A DNA stretch of 64,000 nt from Rhodocyclus gracilis. Its GTDB lineage: Bacteria > Pseudomonadota > Gammaproteobacteria > Burkholderiales > Rhodocyclaceae. The notes beneath the pieces were generated by a model, which saw nothing but the letters and a program-made list of their open reading frames with translations, was not told the DNA's origin and did not search any database. Location: assembly GCF_009617575.1 (NCBI RefSeq), contig NZ_WIXJ01000001.1, forward strand, positions 558,001-622,000, read 5' to 3'. The translations under genes were made by a program, and so were the position numbers. Below are positions 1-11,470 of this stretch, one piece after another. The first letter of the stretch is position 1; every line of letters starts with the position of its first letter.

Positions 1-53
1 CTCAGCGCTGCCGCAGACAGCGCAACGGCAATCAGGGAATGGGCGAATTTCAT
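1..53 (-). CDS. N-terminus of an exported protein (partial)
   Basis: Only the first 17 codons lie in the window. The reverse strand reads MKFAHSLIAVALSAAAL, which is the positively charged start and hydrophobic core of a Sec signal peptide. An AAGGA ribosome-binding site sits about 8 nt before the ATG at 53. The mature protein lies outside the window, so its function cannot be given. Confidence 0.6.
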   Translation of the reverse strand, partial: MKFAHSLIAVALSAAAL

Positions 54-247
54 GGCGATCCTTTGTCTGGCGTTGGTCGGTCCCCGCGACAGGCAGCCGG
101 CAGGGTGAGCGCCACGCTAAACAATGACCATTGCATCGCGTTGAACACCCCCTGGCTACTTCGGCAGGGGGCAACGACTGGCGCTAAGGCGCCTCCGTGA
201 ATCGCCATACGCGCTTTGAGGCGCAGCGCCCCACACGCTGGCCTTGC

Positions 248-946
248 TCAGCGCGCCATCGCCGCGAAGGTACGCCCGGCCGCCAAGGCCCAGGAAGCGA
301 CCGAATCGGGCAGGAAGAGTGGCCGGGAAGTGCCCGCGCCCGCGCCGGCGTTTGGCGTGGCGGGCACGGCCTCGCCCGCCGCCTCGCGCGCCCCCCGCAG
401 CATGATCTGCGTGGCTTCGAGCGCCTCGATCCACGGTAACAAAACCCGTGCCGAAAGTACCTGCCGCTCATCGACGATGGGCTCCATCGACTCGATGAAA
501 AAGTCGTCCGCCAACTCCGGCGCCTCGAGTTCGACCGTCTGCAAGACCAGCACGGCGGCCGTCACCTCGTCGGTCGGCACGGTGATACTGTCAGGCTTGC
601 AGACAAAGCCGACGGGCATGTCGCTGTCGAGGAGCCCCGCCGGCAGCCAGCCTGCGCGCACGACGCCTTTCGGCAAGGTTTGTGGCGGCATCAGCAGCGC
701 CTCAGGCCGATTGGCCGACGCCAGATGCAACAAGGCCGGCGCCCCCCAGAGAGGCCCGCCCAGCGGACCGCCCATCGCCAAGACCTCGCGCGCCAGTGAA
801 AGCAGCGACGTACGCTCTTCGCCCACCACACCGGCCAGATCGGGCGATAACTGGGGATAACTCGTGCATTCGAGCCAGGAACGCGCCGCCGCGATCGCAT
901 CGCAGTAGCGGCCAGCTTTGAGATGGGCAATAACGGGGCGGTGCAT
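248..946 (-). CDS. Hypothetical protein, 232 aa
   Basis: I do not recognise a family. The protein starts MHRPVIAHLKAGRYCDAIAAARSWLE, which looks helical, and has a mixed acidic and hydrophobic body with no signal peptide or clear membrane segment. The C-terminal third is rich in Ala and Gly (around residues 192-210), followed by a short hydrophobic end (SVASWALAAGRTFAAMAR). The plus strand is also open over much of this span, but the minus-strand product has the more natural amino-acid composition. It is isolated from other genes. It is probably real, but its role is unknown. Confidence 0.55.
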   Translation of the reverse strand: MHRPVIAHLKAGRYCDAIAAARSWLECTSYPQLSPDLAGVVGEERTSLLSLAREVLAMGGPLGGPLWGAPALLHLASANRPEALLMPPQTLPKGVVRAGWLPAGLLDSDMPVGFVCKPDSITVPTDEVTAAVLVLQTVELEAPELADDFFIESMEPIVDERQVLSARVLLPWIEALEATQIMLRGAREAAGEAVPATPNAGAGAGTSRPLFLPDSVASWALAAGRTFAAMAR

Positions 947-1660
947 GATCCGGAGCCATACGCGCAGGAAAAGACGAAGCGGCGATTTTGCCCTGAGAAC
1001 GCGACGGCTGGAATCGGAATCCGACGAATCCGACGCCTGAGCGCCCGATGACGAGAAATCGCCCGCTTACACGAACTCTGCGCGCCCGCAGGCCAGACGG
1101 GAGAGGGGAACGTCCGATTGGTGCGAAACGAATAGCGCCACACCCCGTCCTCCACCGAAAAACCCAGATCACGCGTCGTCGCGGCAGGGCTGGACGCTCA
1201 CGGGGTATCAACGCAGAAACGTAAAAAATCAGAGTTTTTTAGAGCACGGGAGCAGAACCGGAGCCGGAATTATTCTTTTTGAATATTTTCAAAAAGATTT
1301 CTGGAGCACGTATTTTTGCGGAACATACCCGGACGGGTATTCCTACTCCCCCAGTAGATCACCAGCCGTGTGGTCGACAACTCCCCACAGCGCCACCTCC
1401 CAAACTGGGTCTGCGCGGCAGCACAAGATAATTGAACGGCCGTTTCCTGCAGGAACTGCCAATCAACGTTCCAAGATCAGCGCGCTACCCATACTGTTCC
1501 TTATCCATTAATGGAGAACCAATGCAGCAGCCCCCATTCTGGAGCCATTCCCCAACAGCAAGGAATCTTATCGCTGCCGCCGTGCAGCACGGGGCTGGTC
1601 GTTGACCGTTGATACGCATTGACGACAACCGCGGCGAATTTTACTTGCGCCGAGGCGCGG
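947..1660. other. Long intergenic region with an AT-rich island
   Basis: No convincing coding sequence was found here. The stretch 1220-1330 is clearly more AT-rich than its surroundings. It holds a perfect 9-bp inverted repeat at 1275-1296 and a smaller hairpin at 1325-1340 (ATACCC, GGAC loop, GGGTAT). A 12-bp palindrome TCCATTAATGGA lies near 1504. No tRNA, rRNA or transposase remnant was recognised. Confidence 0.5.
1275..1296. repeat. Perfect AT-rich inverted repeat
   Basis: CTTTTTGAA at 1275-1283 and TTCAAAAAG at 1288-1296 form a perfect 9-bp inverted repeat around a TATT loop. No gene ends nearby on either strand. It could be a protein-binding palindrome, a terminator of an unrecognised transcript, or a chance feature of the AT-rich island. 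Confidence 0.5.
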
Positions 1661-1843
1661 TCATTCCGTAGGGATGGCGAGTGCCCGCAGAATCTCATTC
1701 ACCTCTGGCTTGATCTCATACTTCATGGTTTCGTGAGACTCGCCACCAAGGGAAACTGATCTTTTCTTGAAGTTGAGCGGGCGCGTCTCGATGATATAAA
1801 CAGGCCGATCAGTAAAATTACCGCAGATTTTGCAACGAGCCAT
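1661..1843 (-). CDS. Small CxxC protein, 60 aa
   Basis: A 60-residue protein starting MARCKICGNFTDRPVYIIETRPLN. Cys4 and Cys7 form one CxxC knuckle of the kind found in small zinc ribbons, but a second pair is missing. The rest is basic and then acidic, ending ILRALAIPTE. A GGGA ribosome-binding site lies a few bases before the ATG. It diverges from the chemoreceptor gene at 1980 and shares its AT-rich upstream region. Function unknown. Confidence 0.5.
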   Translation of the reverse strand: MARCKICGNFTDRPVYIIETRPLNFKKRSVSLGGESHETMKYEIKPEVNEILRALAIPTE

Positions 1844-1874
1844 TTTTCCCGCCGCAAAATAATTATCTAAGATA

Positions 1875-1898
1875 TTGATTTTAATAACAGAAAATCAA
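1875..1898. repeat. Inverted repeat upstream of chemoreceptor gene
   Basis: TTGATTTT at 1875-1882 and AAAATCAA at 1891-1898 form an 8-bp inverted repeat in the shared upstream region of the small CxxC gene and the chemoreceptor gene. It could be an operator. No clear sigma-28 chemotaxis promoter was found. Confidence 0.3.
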
Positions 1899-1979
1899 AA
1901 CAATAATTAAACCCAACAGCGACAAATCACTTGTGTTATTTTATTCAAACCGGATATGCGGTAACGAGGGGAATTTTTC

Positions 1980-3608
1980 ATGTCGGGCCTGATGTCACTG
2001 CGGGTATCTACCCGTATGCAATTGCTCGTATTACTGACTCTGAGCGGCTTGCTGGCGCTCTGCTTGGTCGGGCTATTTCAGCTCAAGGGCAGTTTGCTTG
2101 AGGATCGCAAGGAGAAAACACAGAACCTGATCGAGGTCGCTCTCGGCGTCCTCGAATACCACCAGCAGTTGGTGAAGGACGGCAAGCTGTCCGAGGACGA
2201 GGCGAAGAAAGCGGCGCGCGAGAGCCTGCGCGGCCTTCGCTACAGCGGCAGCGAGTACTATTTCATCCTCGATACCGACTGCAACTACATATTGTTGCCG
2301 CCGAAACCGGCGTTCGAGGGCACGAACAAGAAGGACATGAAAGACGCCACCGGCAAGCTGGTGGTGCAGGAAGTCGTCAGCGTCGGTCAGCAGGGCGGCG
2401 GTTTCGTCAACTACTGGTTTCCACGTGCCGGACAGGACAAGCCCGAGCCAAAGCTCTCGTATTCGAAGGTATATGCGCCGTGGGGTTGGGTCGTCGGCAC
2501 GGGTATCTACATTGACGATATCGATGCCGCGTTCCGCCACGCCGCGCTAATCTTTGGCGCCATCTCGCTGGCCTTGCTCGCAGCACTGAGCTTTTTCGGC
2601 TGGCGCGTCAGCGCCAGCATCCTGCGTCAGCTCGGTGGTGAGCCACGGACGGCGACGGCGGTGATGGAACGTGTCGCTGAAGGCGATCTGAGCGCCGATG
2701 TCGGCTCGCCGCCGCACGGCAGCCTCTTGTACGCGCTCGGCGGCATGGTCGTGGCGCTGCGCAAGCTGGTCACCGAGATCAACACCGACGCCGACCGCGT
2801 TGTCCGCAATGCGGCAGAGATCAGTCACGCGTCGACCGAGGTGGCGACCGCCGCCGGCCAGCAGGCCGACGCGACTTCGTCGATGGCGGCGGCAATCGAG
2901 CAAATGACCGTCAGTTCGACGCACATCTCGGACAGCGCTCACGACACCGCACAAGATTCGCAGACGGCCATGAACCAGGCTGCCGACGGCGGCGCGCGCG
3001 TCGACCAGGCTTCAGCGGCGATTCGCCAGATTTCGTCGACGGTCAGCAGTGCCTCGCAGCGGATTATTGCGCTGCAAGGACGCGCCACGCAGATTTCGTC
3101 AATCGCCAACGTGATCAAGGAAATCGCCGCACAGACCAATCTGTTGGCACTCAACGCGGCGATCGAGGCGGCACGCGCCGGCGAGCAGGGGCGCGGTTTC
3201 GCGGTCGTTGCCGACGAGGTGCGCAAGCTCGCCGAGCGCACGTCGGAGGCGACGACCGAGATTGAGCAGATGATCGTCGGCATCCAGAGCGACACCAGCG
3301 GTGCCGTCGATGCGATGAACGCGGCGCTGCCGGAAGTCGAGCAATGCGTGCAACTGGCGGGTTCGGCGGCCGATTCGCTGCGTGCGATCGAAGACGGTGC
3401 CGGACGCACCCTCGAACGCATCCGCGAGATGGCCAATTCGACACGCGAGCAAAGTGCGGCAAGCACTTCGATCGCGCAACGAGTCGAGCAGGTCGCGCAG
3501 ATGGTCGAGGAAACCAGCTCGACGATCCGAGGCACAGCCGAAACCGCCGCAGAACTTGAGCAGATCGCCGTCAGCTTGCGTTCGCAGATTGGACGCTTCA
3601 AGGTTTGA
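1980..3608 (+). CDS. Methyl-accepting chemotaxis protein with single Cache domain
   Basis: A transmembrane chemoreceptor of 542 aa. Transmembrane helix 1 spans about residues 13-33 and is followed by a periplasmic single-Cache ligand-binding domain (about 40-185, with the typical YYFILD and [16 protein letters not shown] segments). Helix 2 is near 188-210, then a HAMP domain (RQLGGEP) and a cytoplasmic signalling domain with the conserved hairpin tip [21 protein letters not shown] near residue 380. The C-terminus (QIGRFKV) lacks the NWETF-type tether for CheR/CheB. A GAGGGG ribosome-binding site precedes the ATG. No che genes are nearby, so it is an orphan receptor; ligand unknown, although sCache domains often bind small organic acids. 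Confidence 0.93.
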   Translation: MSGLMSLRVSTRMQLLVLLTLSGLLALCLVGLFQLKGSLLEDRKEKTQNLIEVALGVLEYHQQLVKDGKLSEDEAKKAARESLRGLRYSGSEYYFILDTDCNYILLPPKPAFEGTNKKDMKDATGKLVVQEVVSVGQQGGGFVNYWFPRAGQDKPEPKLSYSKVYAPWGWVVGTGIYIDDIDAAFRHAALIFGAISLALLAALSFFGWRVSASILRQLGGEPRTATAVMERVAEGDLSADVGSPPHGSLLYALGGMVVALRKLVTEINTDADRVVRNAAEISHASTEVATAAGQQADATSSMAAAIEQMTVSSTHISDSAHDTAQDSQTAMNQAADGGARVDQASAAIRQISSTVSSASQRIIALQGRATQISSIANVIKEIAAQTNLLALNAAIEAARAGEQGRGFAVVADEVRKLAERTSEATTEIEQMIVGIQSDTSGAVDAMNAALPEVEQCVQLAGSAADSLRAIEDGAGRTLERIREMANSTREQSAASTSIAQRVEQVAQMVEETSSTIRGTAETAAELEQIAVSLRSQIGRFKV

Positions 3609-3732
3609 GTAGGCGCGCAAACGGTCGCATCTCCGGGACGGTGGTAGCGCTGTGGGGCCGACGTCCCCCCGTTTTTGGTAGCAGAGGGCTTTAGAGTCCG
3701 AGGGTAACTTACCCGATTTCCGGGTGAGTCAT

Positions 3733-4085
3733 TTGGCATAGGCGGCGGGAGCGACTTCGCCGCTGAAGGTATTCGCCTTCCTCGATGCGACCGGTAAATG
3801 GGACCCCGCGCTGCCCTTCGTTCTCGGAGGTACCGTGGTTATCGCCGCTATCAGCTTTCACTGGATATTGAAACGCCAGCGACCGGCATTCCATCAGCAG
3901 TTCCACCTCAATCCGGCCCCCCGATCTGGCGCGAGTGCAGGGATCGGCGCTGTTCGGCATCGGCTGGGGAATTTACGGCAACTGCCCAGGACCGGCAATC
4001 GCCTTGCTCGCGGCACCCGACAATCCCGAAACGACGATTTTCCTGACCGGACTGGCGACCGGAATCTCCTGCATTTTCTCGTCGC
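3733..4085 (+). pseudogene. Relic of a YeeE/YedE (DUF6691) membrane protein, frameshifted
   Basis: Two reading frames together spell one protein. Frame 1 reads KVFAFLDATGKWDPALPFVL and continues to QQFHLNP. After the C6 run at 3917-3922 the match shifts frame and continues as PPDLARVQGSALFGIGWGIY and GNCPGPAIALL. This is the typical sequence course of the second half-protein of the YeeE/YedE family (DUF6691), thought to transport sulfur compounds. The 5' part has a TAG within what looks like the first helix (about 3742), and no start codon region is left. The partner half is absent. It is best read as a decaying gene. Confidence 0.75.
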
Positions 4086-4366
4086 GAAGCGAAGAAAAGC
4101 GACGGCAAACCCGGTTCGCCTCGAAGCGCGGTTCGCCAAGGTCATATCGTTGTCTCAACCCAGATCGCTGCGCGCTAAAGGGGTTTCGACTTTCTAGCCC
4201 ACCGGTACAAGGAGAGTGTCCGAGCTACCCGCCATCCTTATCCCCGCCGCCGGGGTGTTGATCTACGCCAACGTCAGCAACCGGTCTCAGCGCAGGTACA
4301 GCTCGGTGGTCCTTGTTGAATACGGAGGGGAATACCGATAAGGTATCCGGCAGCAAAGCCTAAAGA
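4086..4366. other. Intergenic remnant between relic gene and tRNA
   Basis: No gene supported. Short open frames here continue from the relic above and end by chance. No repeat or RNA gene was recognised before the tRNA terminator at 4367. Confidence 0.4.
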
Positions 4367-4396
4367 AGAAAAAAGCTCTGATTTCTCAGAGCTTTT
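4367..4396 (-). terminator. Rho-independent terminator of tRNA-Pro
   Basis: AAAAGCTCTGA at 4371-4381 pairs with TCAGAGCTTTT at 4386-4396 around a TTTC loop. Read on the minus strand the 11-bp stem runs into a T-rich tract, 13 bp beyond the tRNA 3' end. Confidence 0.85.
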
Positions 4397-4408
4397 GACT
4401 TGAATAAG

Positions 4409-4485
<77 letters not shown>

Positions 4486-4512
4486 ACGGAAGAGATTTAC
4501 TCGGCAGTTGCG

Positions 4513-5481
4513 TTAATATTTCCGTGCAACTGCAAAGGCTGGCAATTCTAGCAGCGAATCTTTGTATTGGGAAGCCGGTAATGCATCTAATGCACGCGCA
4601 GCGAGTTTGGCCTCGTTCTGCGCGGCCTGCTGCGCATACTCCAGCGCGCCCGACGCACGAATTGCCGCGAGCACGGCCGGGAAGTCTTCTCGGCCGCCCT
4701 GCTCGATCGCCTTGCGCACACACGCCGCCTGTTCCGGCGTGCCGCGCTGCATCACGTAGATTAGCGGCAGCGTCGGCTTACCCTCGGCCAGATCGTCGCC
4801 GAGATGCTTGCCGGTTTCGGCCTCGGCCCCCGAATAGTCGAGGATGTCGTCGACCAGCTGGAAAGCCGTGCCCAAGTGCATGCCGTACGCTGCGAGCCCG
4901 CGTTCAATTTCCGGCGATGCGCCACCGAGAATGCCGCCAATTTGCGCAGCAGCCTCGAAGAGCTTCGCCGTCTTGAAGCGGATCACATGGAGATAGCGTT
5001 CCTCATCGACATCGCTGTCGTGACAGTTCATCAACTGCAGGACTTCGCCCTCGGCAATGATGTTGGTCGCCGACGAGGTGACACGCATGACGCGCATGTC
5101 GCCGATCTCGACCATCATCTGGAAGGCGCGCGAATAGAGGAAGTCCCCCACCAGCACGCTCGCCGCATTGCCGAAGGTCGCATTCGCCGTCTCGCGGCCA
5201 CGCCGCAATTCGGACTCATCGACCACATCGTCGTGCAACAAGGTGGCGGTATGAATGAACTCTATGACCGCCGCCATCTGGTGGTGGCGTTCGCCGCGAT
5301 AGCCGAGCGCGCCGGCAGCGAGAAGCACCAGCGCAGGACGCAGGCGTTTGCCGCCCCCCTGCACGATGTACTCGGCGACCTGCCGAACCAGCACGACATC
5401 CGAATGGAGTCGGGCACGGATGACGGCATCGACGGCCTGCATATCTGGCCCGATCAGACTGTAGAACTGTTCCAGCTTCAC
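4513..5481 (-). CDS. ispB: Octaprenyl diphosphate synthase
   Basis: A trans-polyprenyl synthase that elongates farnesyl diphosphate with isopentenyl units to make the ubiquinone side chain. Both aspartate-rich Mg-binding motifs are present: DDVVD at residues 84-88 and DDILD at 211-215, together with GGGKRLRPAL near 42. I chose the GTG at 5481 (VKLEQFYSLIGPDMQAVD), which gives 322 aa, the normal family length. A longer reading to 5619 would add 46 unconserved residues. It diverges from rplU, a common arrangement in proteobacteria. The exact start is uncertain. Confidence 0.93.
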   Translation of the reverse strand: MKLEQFYSLIGPDMQAVDAVIRARLHSDVVLVRQVAEYIVQGGGKRLRPALVLLAAGALGYRGERHHQMAAVIEFIHTATLLHDDVVDESELRRGRETANATFGNAASVLVGDFLYSRAFQMMVEIGDMRVMRVTSSATNIIAEGEVLQLMNCHDSDVDEERYLHVIRFKTAKLFEAAAQIGGILGGASPEIERGLAAYGMHLGTAFQLVDDILDYSGAEAETGKHLGDDLAEGKPTLPLIYVMQRGTPEQAACVRKAIEQGGREDFPAVLAAIRASGALEYAQQAAQNEAKLAARALDALPASQYKDSLLELPAFAVARKY

Positions 5482-5645
5482 CCGGGTAAATGCCTTGGCG
5501 AAAAAACGCCAGATGGTAGGCGCCGCCGCGGCTAGCGTCAAGCTGCGCGCTGCCAAGACACTCTCCACCAAACAGCGGCCCGCCAAGAGCTGGCGCCCCG
5601 ACCGCACAAAGCCACACAAAAAGCGGGAAAAACGCGGGGAAACCT

Positions 5646-5673
5646 TTGACGCAGAGGGATAAATCCGTATAAT
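5646..5673 (+). promoter_or_regulatory. Sigma-70 promoter of rplU-rpmA
   Basis: TTGACG at 5646-5651 and a perfect TATAAT at 5668-5673 are separated by 16 bp. The start of transcription would fall about 35 bp before the rplU ATG. Confidence 0.75.
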
Positions 5674-5714
5674 TCACGGTTCGTTTCACCTCGTTTCGTT
5701 CTTTGGAGTCCAAC

Positions 5715-6026
5715 ATGTACGCGGTCATAAAAACCGGCGGCAAGCAATATCGCGTTGTCGCTGGCGAAAAATTGAAAATAGAACAGATACCGGCAGAAGT
5801 TGGCGCAGAAATCACCATCGACCAGATCCTCATGGTAGGAGAAGGCGAGTCGGTGAAGATCGGCGCTCCGTTTGTTGCTGGCGCCTCCGTCAAGGCCACG
5901 GTCCTCACGCAGGGCCGCCACGACAAGATCAAGGTCTTCAAGATGCGTCGCCGCAAGCACTATCGGAAGCAACAAGGCCATCGTCAGAACTACACTGAAA
6001 TCCGCATCGACGGCATTTCGGCGTAA
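5715..6026 (+). CDS. rplU: 50S ribosomal protein L21
   Basis: A 103-aa ribosomal protein that binds 23S rRNA in the large subunit. The start [14 protein letters not shown] and the basic RNA-binding segment [16 protein letters not shown] are diagnostic. The ATG at 5715 is preceded by GGAG. It is the first gene of the rplU-rpmA unit, 31 bp before rpmA. Confidence 0.98.
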   Translation: MYAVIKTGGKQYRVVAGEKLKIEQIPAEVGAEITIDQILMVGEGESVKIGAPFVAGASVKATVLTQGRHDKIKVFKMRRRKHYRKQQGHRQNYTEIRIDGISA

Positions 6027-6057
6027 GTGTCGACCTGACTTGAGAGGAATCTGAAAA

Positions 6058-6318
6058 ATGGCACACAAAAAAGCAGGCGGTAGTTCGCGTAACGGCCGCG
6101 ACTCAGAATCGAAGCGCCTTGGCGTCAAGCGCTACGGCGGTCAACTCGTCGCTGCCGGCAACATCATCGTTCGCCAGCGCGGCACCGAGTTCCACCCGGG
6201 TGAAAACGTCGGCATCGGCAAGGACCACACGCTGTTCGCGTTGGTCGAAGGCCGTGTCGAATTCACCATCAAGGGCGAAAAGCGTCGCCGTACGGTTCGT
6301 ATCGTCCCGGCAGCCTGA
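6058..6318 (+). CDS. rpmA: 50S ribosomal protein L27
   Basis: An 86-aa ribosomal protein whose N-terminal tail ([28 protein letters not shown]) reaches the peptidyl transferase centre. The flexible basic start needs no processing, as usual in proteobacteria. A GAGAGGAA ribosome-binding site precedes the ATG. A terminator follows at 6357, so obgE probably depends on read-through or its own promoter. Confidence 0.98.
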   Translation: MAHKKAGGSSRNGRDSESKRLGVKRYGGQLVAAGNIIVRQRGTEFHPGENVGIGKDHTLFALVEGRVEFTIKGEKRRRTVRIVPAA

Positions 6319-6356
6319 TCGCCGCGGCACGGATCGACGACGCCATGCGTCGCCGG

Positions 6357-6385
6357 AAAGCCCTATCCTCGCGATAGGGCTTTTT
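6357..6385 (+). terminator. Terminator after rpmA
   Basis: AAAGCCCTATC at 6357-6367 pairs with GATAGGGCTTT at 6373-6383 around CTCGC, followed by more T residues and a second T-run. It lies 38 bp after the rpmA stop and 36 bp before obgE. Confidence 0.9.
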
Positions 6386-6387
6386 AG

Positions 6388-8702
<2,315 letters not shown>

Positions 8703-8707
8703 AAAGC

Positions 8708-8733
8708 GCGCCCGTCGCTTACCGGACGGGCGC
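8708..8733. terminator. Hairpin between proB and trpC
   Basis: GCGCCCGTC at 8708-8716 pairs with GACGGGCGC at 8725-8733, starting 6 bp after the proB stop codon. There is no T-run, so if it ends transcription it does so inefficiently or with Rho. A second small stem (AAGACC with GGTCTT) lies at 8741-8760. Confidence 0.45.
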
Positions 8734-8783
8734 CGCGCAGAAGACCCGACTTCCGGTCTTCCCTCGGCCTTTCCCCTGACTTC

Positions 8784-8812
8784 CCGCTCTCTTCGTTAGC
8801 CGAAGAGAGCGG
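8784..8812. terminator. 12-bp hairpin spanning the trpC stop codon
   Basis: CCGCTCTCTTCG at 8784-8795 and CGAAGAGAGCGG at 8801-8812 form a perfect 12-bp stem. The 5-nt loop (8796-8800) contains the trpC stop codon, so one arm encodes the last residues of TrpC. There is no T-tract. It may end or stabilise the 3' end of the trp mRNA. Confidence 0.5.
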
Positions 8813-9593
8813 CGAGCGCTTCGCCCGGCTCGGGCGCACGCATGAAGGCCTCGCCGACGAGGAAAGCATTCACTGACTGATCGCGCAGACGGCGCACGTC
8901 GTCCTTAGCAAGAATGCCGCTCTCGCTGACGACGATCCGCTCCGGCGGGATGCGCGGCAGAAGATCCAGCGTGGTCTGCACATCGACGACGAAGCTGCGC
9001 AGATTGCGATTGTTGATGCCCATCAGGGGCGTCTCGAGACGCAAGGCGACCTCCAGCTCGGCCGCGTCATGCACCTCGACCAGAACGCCCATACCGAGAC
9101 TGTGCGCCAAGGCTTCCATGTCGCGCATGGCCGAGAGATCGAGCGCCGCCGCAATCAGCAGAACGGCATCCGCCCCCATCGCCCGCGCTTCATAGACCTG
9201 ATACGCGTCAACGAGGAAATCCTTGCGCAACACCGGCAGCGCGCAGGCCGCCCGTGCCGCTTGCAAGTAGGCAGGAGCGCCCTGGAAGAAGGGCTGATCG
9301 GTGAGCACCGACAAGCAGGCCGCGCCGTACCGTTCATACGAACGGGCGATCTCCGCGGGCCGAAAATCCGCACGCAACACCCCCTTCGACGGACTCGCCT
9401 TCTTGACCTCGGCAATGACGGCCGCCTGCCCGACATCGACGCGCTGGCGAATCGCGGCGACGAAACCGCGCGCCGGCGCTTCGCGCGCCAGACTTTCCGC
9501 TTCGTCGCGCAGGGCGTGGAGGGGCTTGGCACTGCGGGCAGCGGCAACTTCTTCGTGCTTGACGGCGAGGATGCGCTTGAGGATATCGCTCAT
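8796..9593 (-). CDS. trpC: Indole-3-glycerol phosphate synthase
   Basis: This enzyme closes the indole ring in tryptophan synthesis. It is a 265-aa single-domain TIM barrel without a fused TrpF. Conserved features include [15 protein letters not shown] (catalytic Lys region near 60-75), [27 protein letters not shown] and VSESGI. The ATG at 9593 overlaps the trpD stop by 4 nt, so trpG-trpD-trpC form one translationally coupled operon. Confidence 0.97.
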   Translation of the reverse strand: MSDILKRILAVKHEEVAAARSAKPLHALRDEAESLAREAPARGFVAAIRQRVDVGQAAVIAEVKKASPSKGVLRADFRPAEIARSYERYGAACLSVLTDQPFFQGAPAYLQAARAACALPVLRKDFLVDAYQVYEARAMGADAVLLIAAALDLSAMRDMEALAHSLGMGVLVEVHDAAELEVALRLETPLMGINNRNLRSFVVDVQTTLDLLPRIPPERIVVSESGILAKDDVRRLRDQSVNAFLVGEAFMRAPEPGEALAALFG

Positions 9594-10612
9594 GCCGCCC
9601 GCCGCGTGTAGGCCACGAAGTCGTCGAGCTTTTGCCGCGCAGCGCCGCTGGCGATCTGCTCGAAGGCAAGGCTCACGCCATCGGCAAGCGTCGGCGAAAC
9701 GCCGGCAACGTAGAGGCTGGCTCCGGCGTTGAGGGCAACGATGTCACGCGCCGCGCCCGGCTGATTCGCCAATGCGCCCAGGAGCACCGACTTCGACTCC
9801 TCGACGCTGGCAACCCGCAGTACGCGCGGATCGTGCACGGCGAGATTGAACTGTTCCGGATGCACGACGTACTCGGTCACGCGACCATCGCGCAACTCGC
9901 CGACGCAGGTTTCACCGGAGATCGAAATCTCGTCGAGGCATTCGCGGCCAAAGACGACCAACGCACGCGCGCTGCCCAGCCGCTGCAACACGCGTACCTG
10001 AATACCGACGAGGTCTTCGTGAAAGACGCCCAGCACCTGATTGGGCGCGCAGGCCGGATTGGTCAGCGGGCCGAGGATGTTGAAAATCGTCCGCACGCCC
10101 AGTTCGCGGCGCACCGCGCCGGCGTGCCGCATGGCGCTATGGTGATTGGGGGCGAACATGAAGCCGACGCCAACCGCTTCCAGACACTCGGCGACGCGCT
10201 CCGGCGACAGTTCGATATTCGCGCCGAGGGCTTCGAGCACGTCGGCACTGCCCGACGACGACGATACCGAGCGGCCGCCGTGCTTGGCGATACGGGCACC
10301 ACCAGCGGCAGCAACGAACATCGCCGCCGTGGAGATGTTGAAGGTATGCGCACCGTCACCGCCGGTACCGCAGGTGTCGACGACGCGCGAGGTATCGGCG
10401 AGCGGCACCTTGGTCGACAACTCACGCATCACCTCGGCCGCCGCCGCGATTTCGCCGATGGTTTCCTTCTTCACCCGCAGACCGGAAATGATCGCCGCGA
10501 TCATCACCGGCGACAGTTCGCCACCCATGATCTGCCGCATCAGCGACACCATTTCGTCATGGAATATCTCGCGATGCTCGATGACCCGCGTCAACGCGTC
10601 CTGCGGCTTCAT
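9590..10612 (-). CDS. trpD: Anthranilate phosphoribosyltransferase
   Basis: This enzyme transfers phosphoribosyl from PRPP to anthranilate. The 340-aa protein shows the PRPP-binding motif [17 protein letters not shown] near residue 80, [21 protein letters not shown], and an acidic metal-binding pair in the C-terminal half. It overlaps trpG upstream and trpC downstream by 4 nt each. Confidence 0.97.
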   Translation of the reverse strand: MKPQDALTRVIEHREIFHDEMVSLMRQIMGGELSPVMIAAIISGLRVKKETIGEIAAAAEVMRELSTKVPLADTSRVVDTCGTGGDGAHTFNISTAAMFVAAAGGARIAKHGGRSVSSSSGSADVLEALGANIELSPERVAECLEAVGVGFMFAPNHHSAMRHAGAVRRELGVRTIFNILGPLTNPACAPNQVLGVFHEDLVGIQVRVLQRLGSARALVVFGRECLDEISISGETCVGELRDGRVTEYVVHPEQFNLAVHDPRVLRVASVEESKSVLLGALANQPGAARDIVALNAGASLYVAGVSPTLADGVSLAFEQIASGAARQKLDDFVAYTRRAA

Positions 10613-11181
10613 GCAGCGTGCTCCTCAAGGAAGTTTTTCAGAAGATCGTGGCCGCGCTCCGAGAGGATCGACTCCGGGTGAAACTGCACGCCCTCGACCG
10701 CCAGCGTCTTGTGGCGCAGGCCCATGATTTCGCCGTCGTCCGTCCACGCGGAGATTTCCAGACACTCCGGCAAGGACTCGCGCTCGACGGCCAGCGAGTG
10801 GTAACGCGTACAGGACAGAGGATTCGGCAAACCACGAAACACGCCGCTATTCGTATGCTGCACCGGCGACACCTTGCCGTGCATCAGCTTTTGCGCGTGC
10901 ACCACGCGCCCGCCAAAGGCTTCGCCAATCGCCTGATGCCCCAGACACACGCCAAGGATCGGAATCTTGCCGGCGAATTCGCGAATCGCCGCCAGCGACA
11001 CCCCCGCCTGCGTCGGCGTGCCGGGCCCCGGCGAAATCACCAGATACTGAGGCGCCGCCGCCGCGATACCAGCAAGGCTGATGGCGTCATTGCGCACCAC
11101 CTGCACGTCCTGCCCCAACTCGCCGAAATACTGGACGATGTTGTAGGTGAAGGAGTCGTAGTTGTCGATCATCAGCAGCAT
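10609..11181 (-). CDS. trpG: Anthranilate synthase glutamine amidotransferase subunit
   Basis: A class I glutamine amidotransferase of 190 aa that feeds ammonia to TrpE. The start [23 protein letters not shown], the oxyanion segment SPGPGTP, the nucleophile in [11 protein letters not shown], and the His-Glu pair in GVQFHPESI are all present. The ATG at 11181 has an AGGAAGG ribosome-binding site. It may also serve in folate synthesis with PabB. No trpE lies upstream; an iron-uptake region is there instead. Confidence 0.96.
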   Translation of the reverse strand: MLLMIDNYDSFTYNIVQYFGELGQDVQVVRNDAISLAGIAAAAPQYLVISPGPGTPTQAGVSLAAIREFAGKIPILGVCLGHQAIGEAFGGRVVHAQKLMHGKVSPVQHTNSGVFRGLPNPLSCTRYHSLAVERESLPECLEISAWTDDGEIMGLRHKTLAVEGVQFHPESILSERGHDLLKNFLEEHAA

Positions 11182-11201
11182 GGTGCGACCTTCCTCTTGT
11201 T

Positions 11202-11414
11202 CTATGGAGCCGGCGTACCCGTAAACCGGGCATAAAGACCCGCACGCGACACCCGAAGCGAATACACGAAAGGCGTCATTGTCGCCCAGATCAGCGTCGC
11301 TAGAAACCCTCGCCCTGACACACGCCGGCGCTCGGCAGCTCCCAACTTCACGCCCGCCCCTGCCTCCATGCCCAGTCGCATGTACCACACGCCTTGCCAA
11401 TCCGGCAGTCTCAT
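11202..11414 (-). CDS. Possible small membrane protein, 70 aa
   Basis: The open frame [19 protein letters not shown] and onward contains one hydrophobic stretch ([20 protein letters not shown]) with basic flanks, and ends 20 bp before trpG on the same strand. There is no good ribosome-binding site and I recognise no family. It has three Trp codons but no tandem Trp, so it does not look like a trp leader peptide. It could be non-coding. Confidence 0.22.
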   Translation of the reverse strand: MRLPDWQGVWYMRLGMEAGAGVKLGAAERRRVSGRGFLATLIWATMTPFVYSLRVSRAGLYARFTGTPAP

Positions 11415-11442
11415 GCCGGATGGAAGCCCCTGCGCGAGCGAT

Positions 11443-11470
11443 TTGACAGCAGGAAGCGCGCCCCTATAAT
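11443..11470 (+). promoter_or_regulatory. Consensus sigma-70 promoter of the siderophore receptor
   Basis: A perfect TTGACA at 11443-11448 and a perfect TATAAT at 11465-11470 with a 16-bp spacer. The leader to the receptor ATG would be about 175 nt. Such a strong promoter normally needs tight repression, consistent with the overlapping Fur-like site. Confidence 0.8.

Noticed and set aside
148-171. 7-bp hairpin CCCCCTG/CAGGGGG downstream of the 232-aa gene
   Set aside because: Neither strand has a T-run after it, and the distance from the gene end is 77 bp, so it was not called a terminator.
216-860. Plus-strand open frame of 214 codons
   Set aside because: It lies opposite the 232-aa minus-strand frame. 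Its product is dominated by Ser, Ala, Pro and Arg, as expected for a shadow frame in GC-rich DNA.
1600-1660. Insertion-sequence remnant in the long gap
   Set aside because: No terminal inverted repeats, target duplication or transposase fragment could be found.
1501-1698. Minus-strand open frame of 65 codons
   Set aside because: It overlaps the small CxxC gene in another frame, has no ribosome-binding site and looks random.
3651-3676. Terminator after the chemoreceptor gene
   Set aside because: Only a 4-bp GGGG/CCCC stem precedes the TTTTT tract; too weak to call.
11202-11414. Trp leader peptide upstream of trpG
   Set aside because: The frame has three separated Trp codons, no tandem Trp and no attenuator hairpins with a T-run before trpG.
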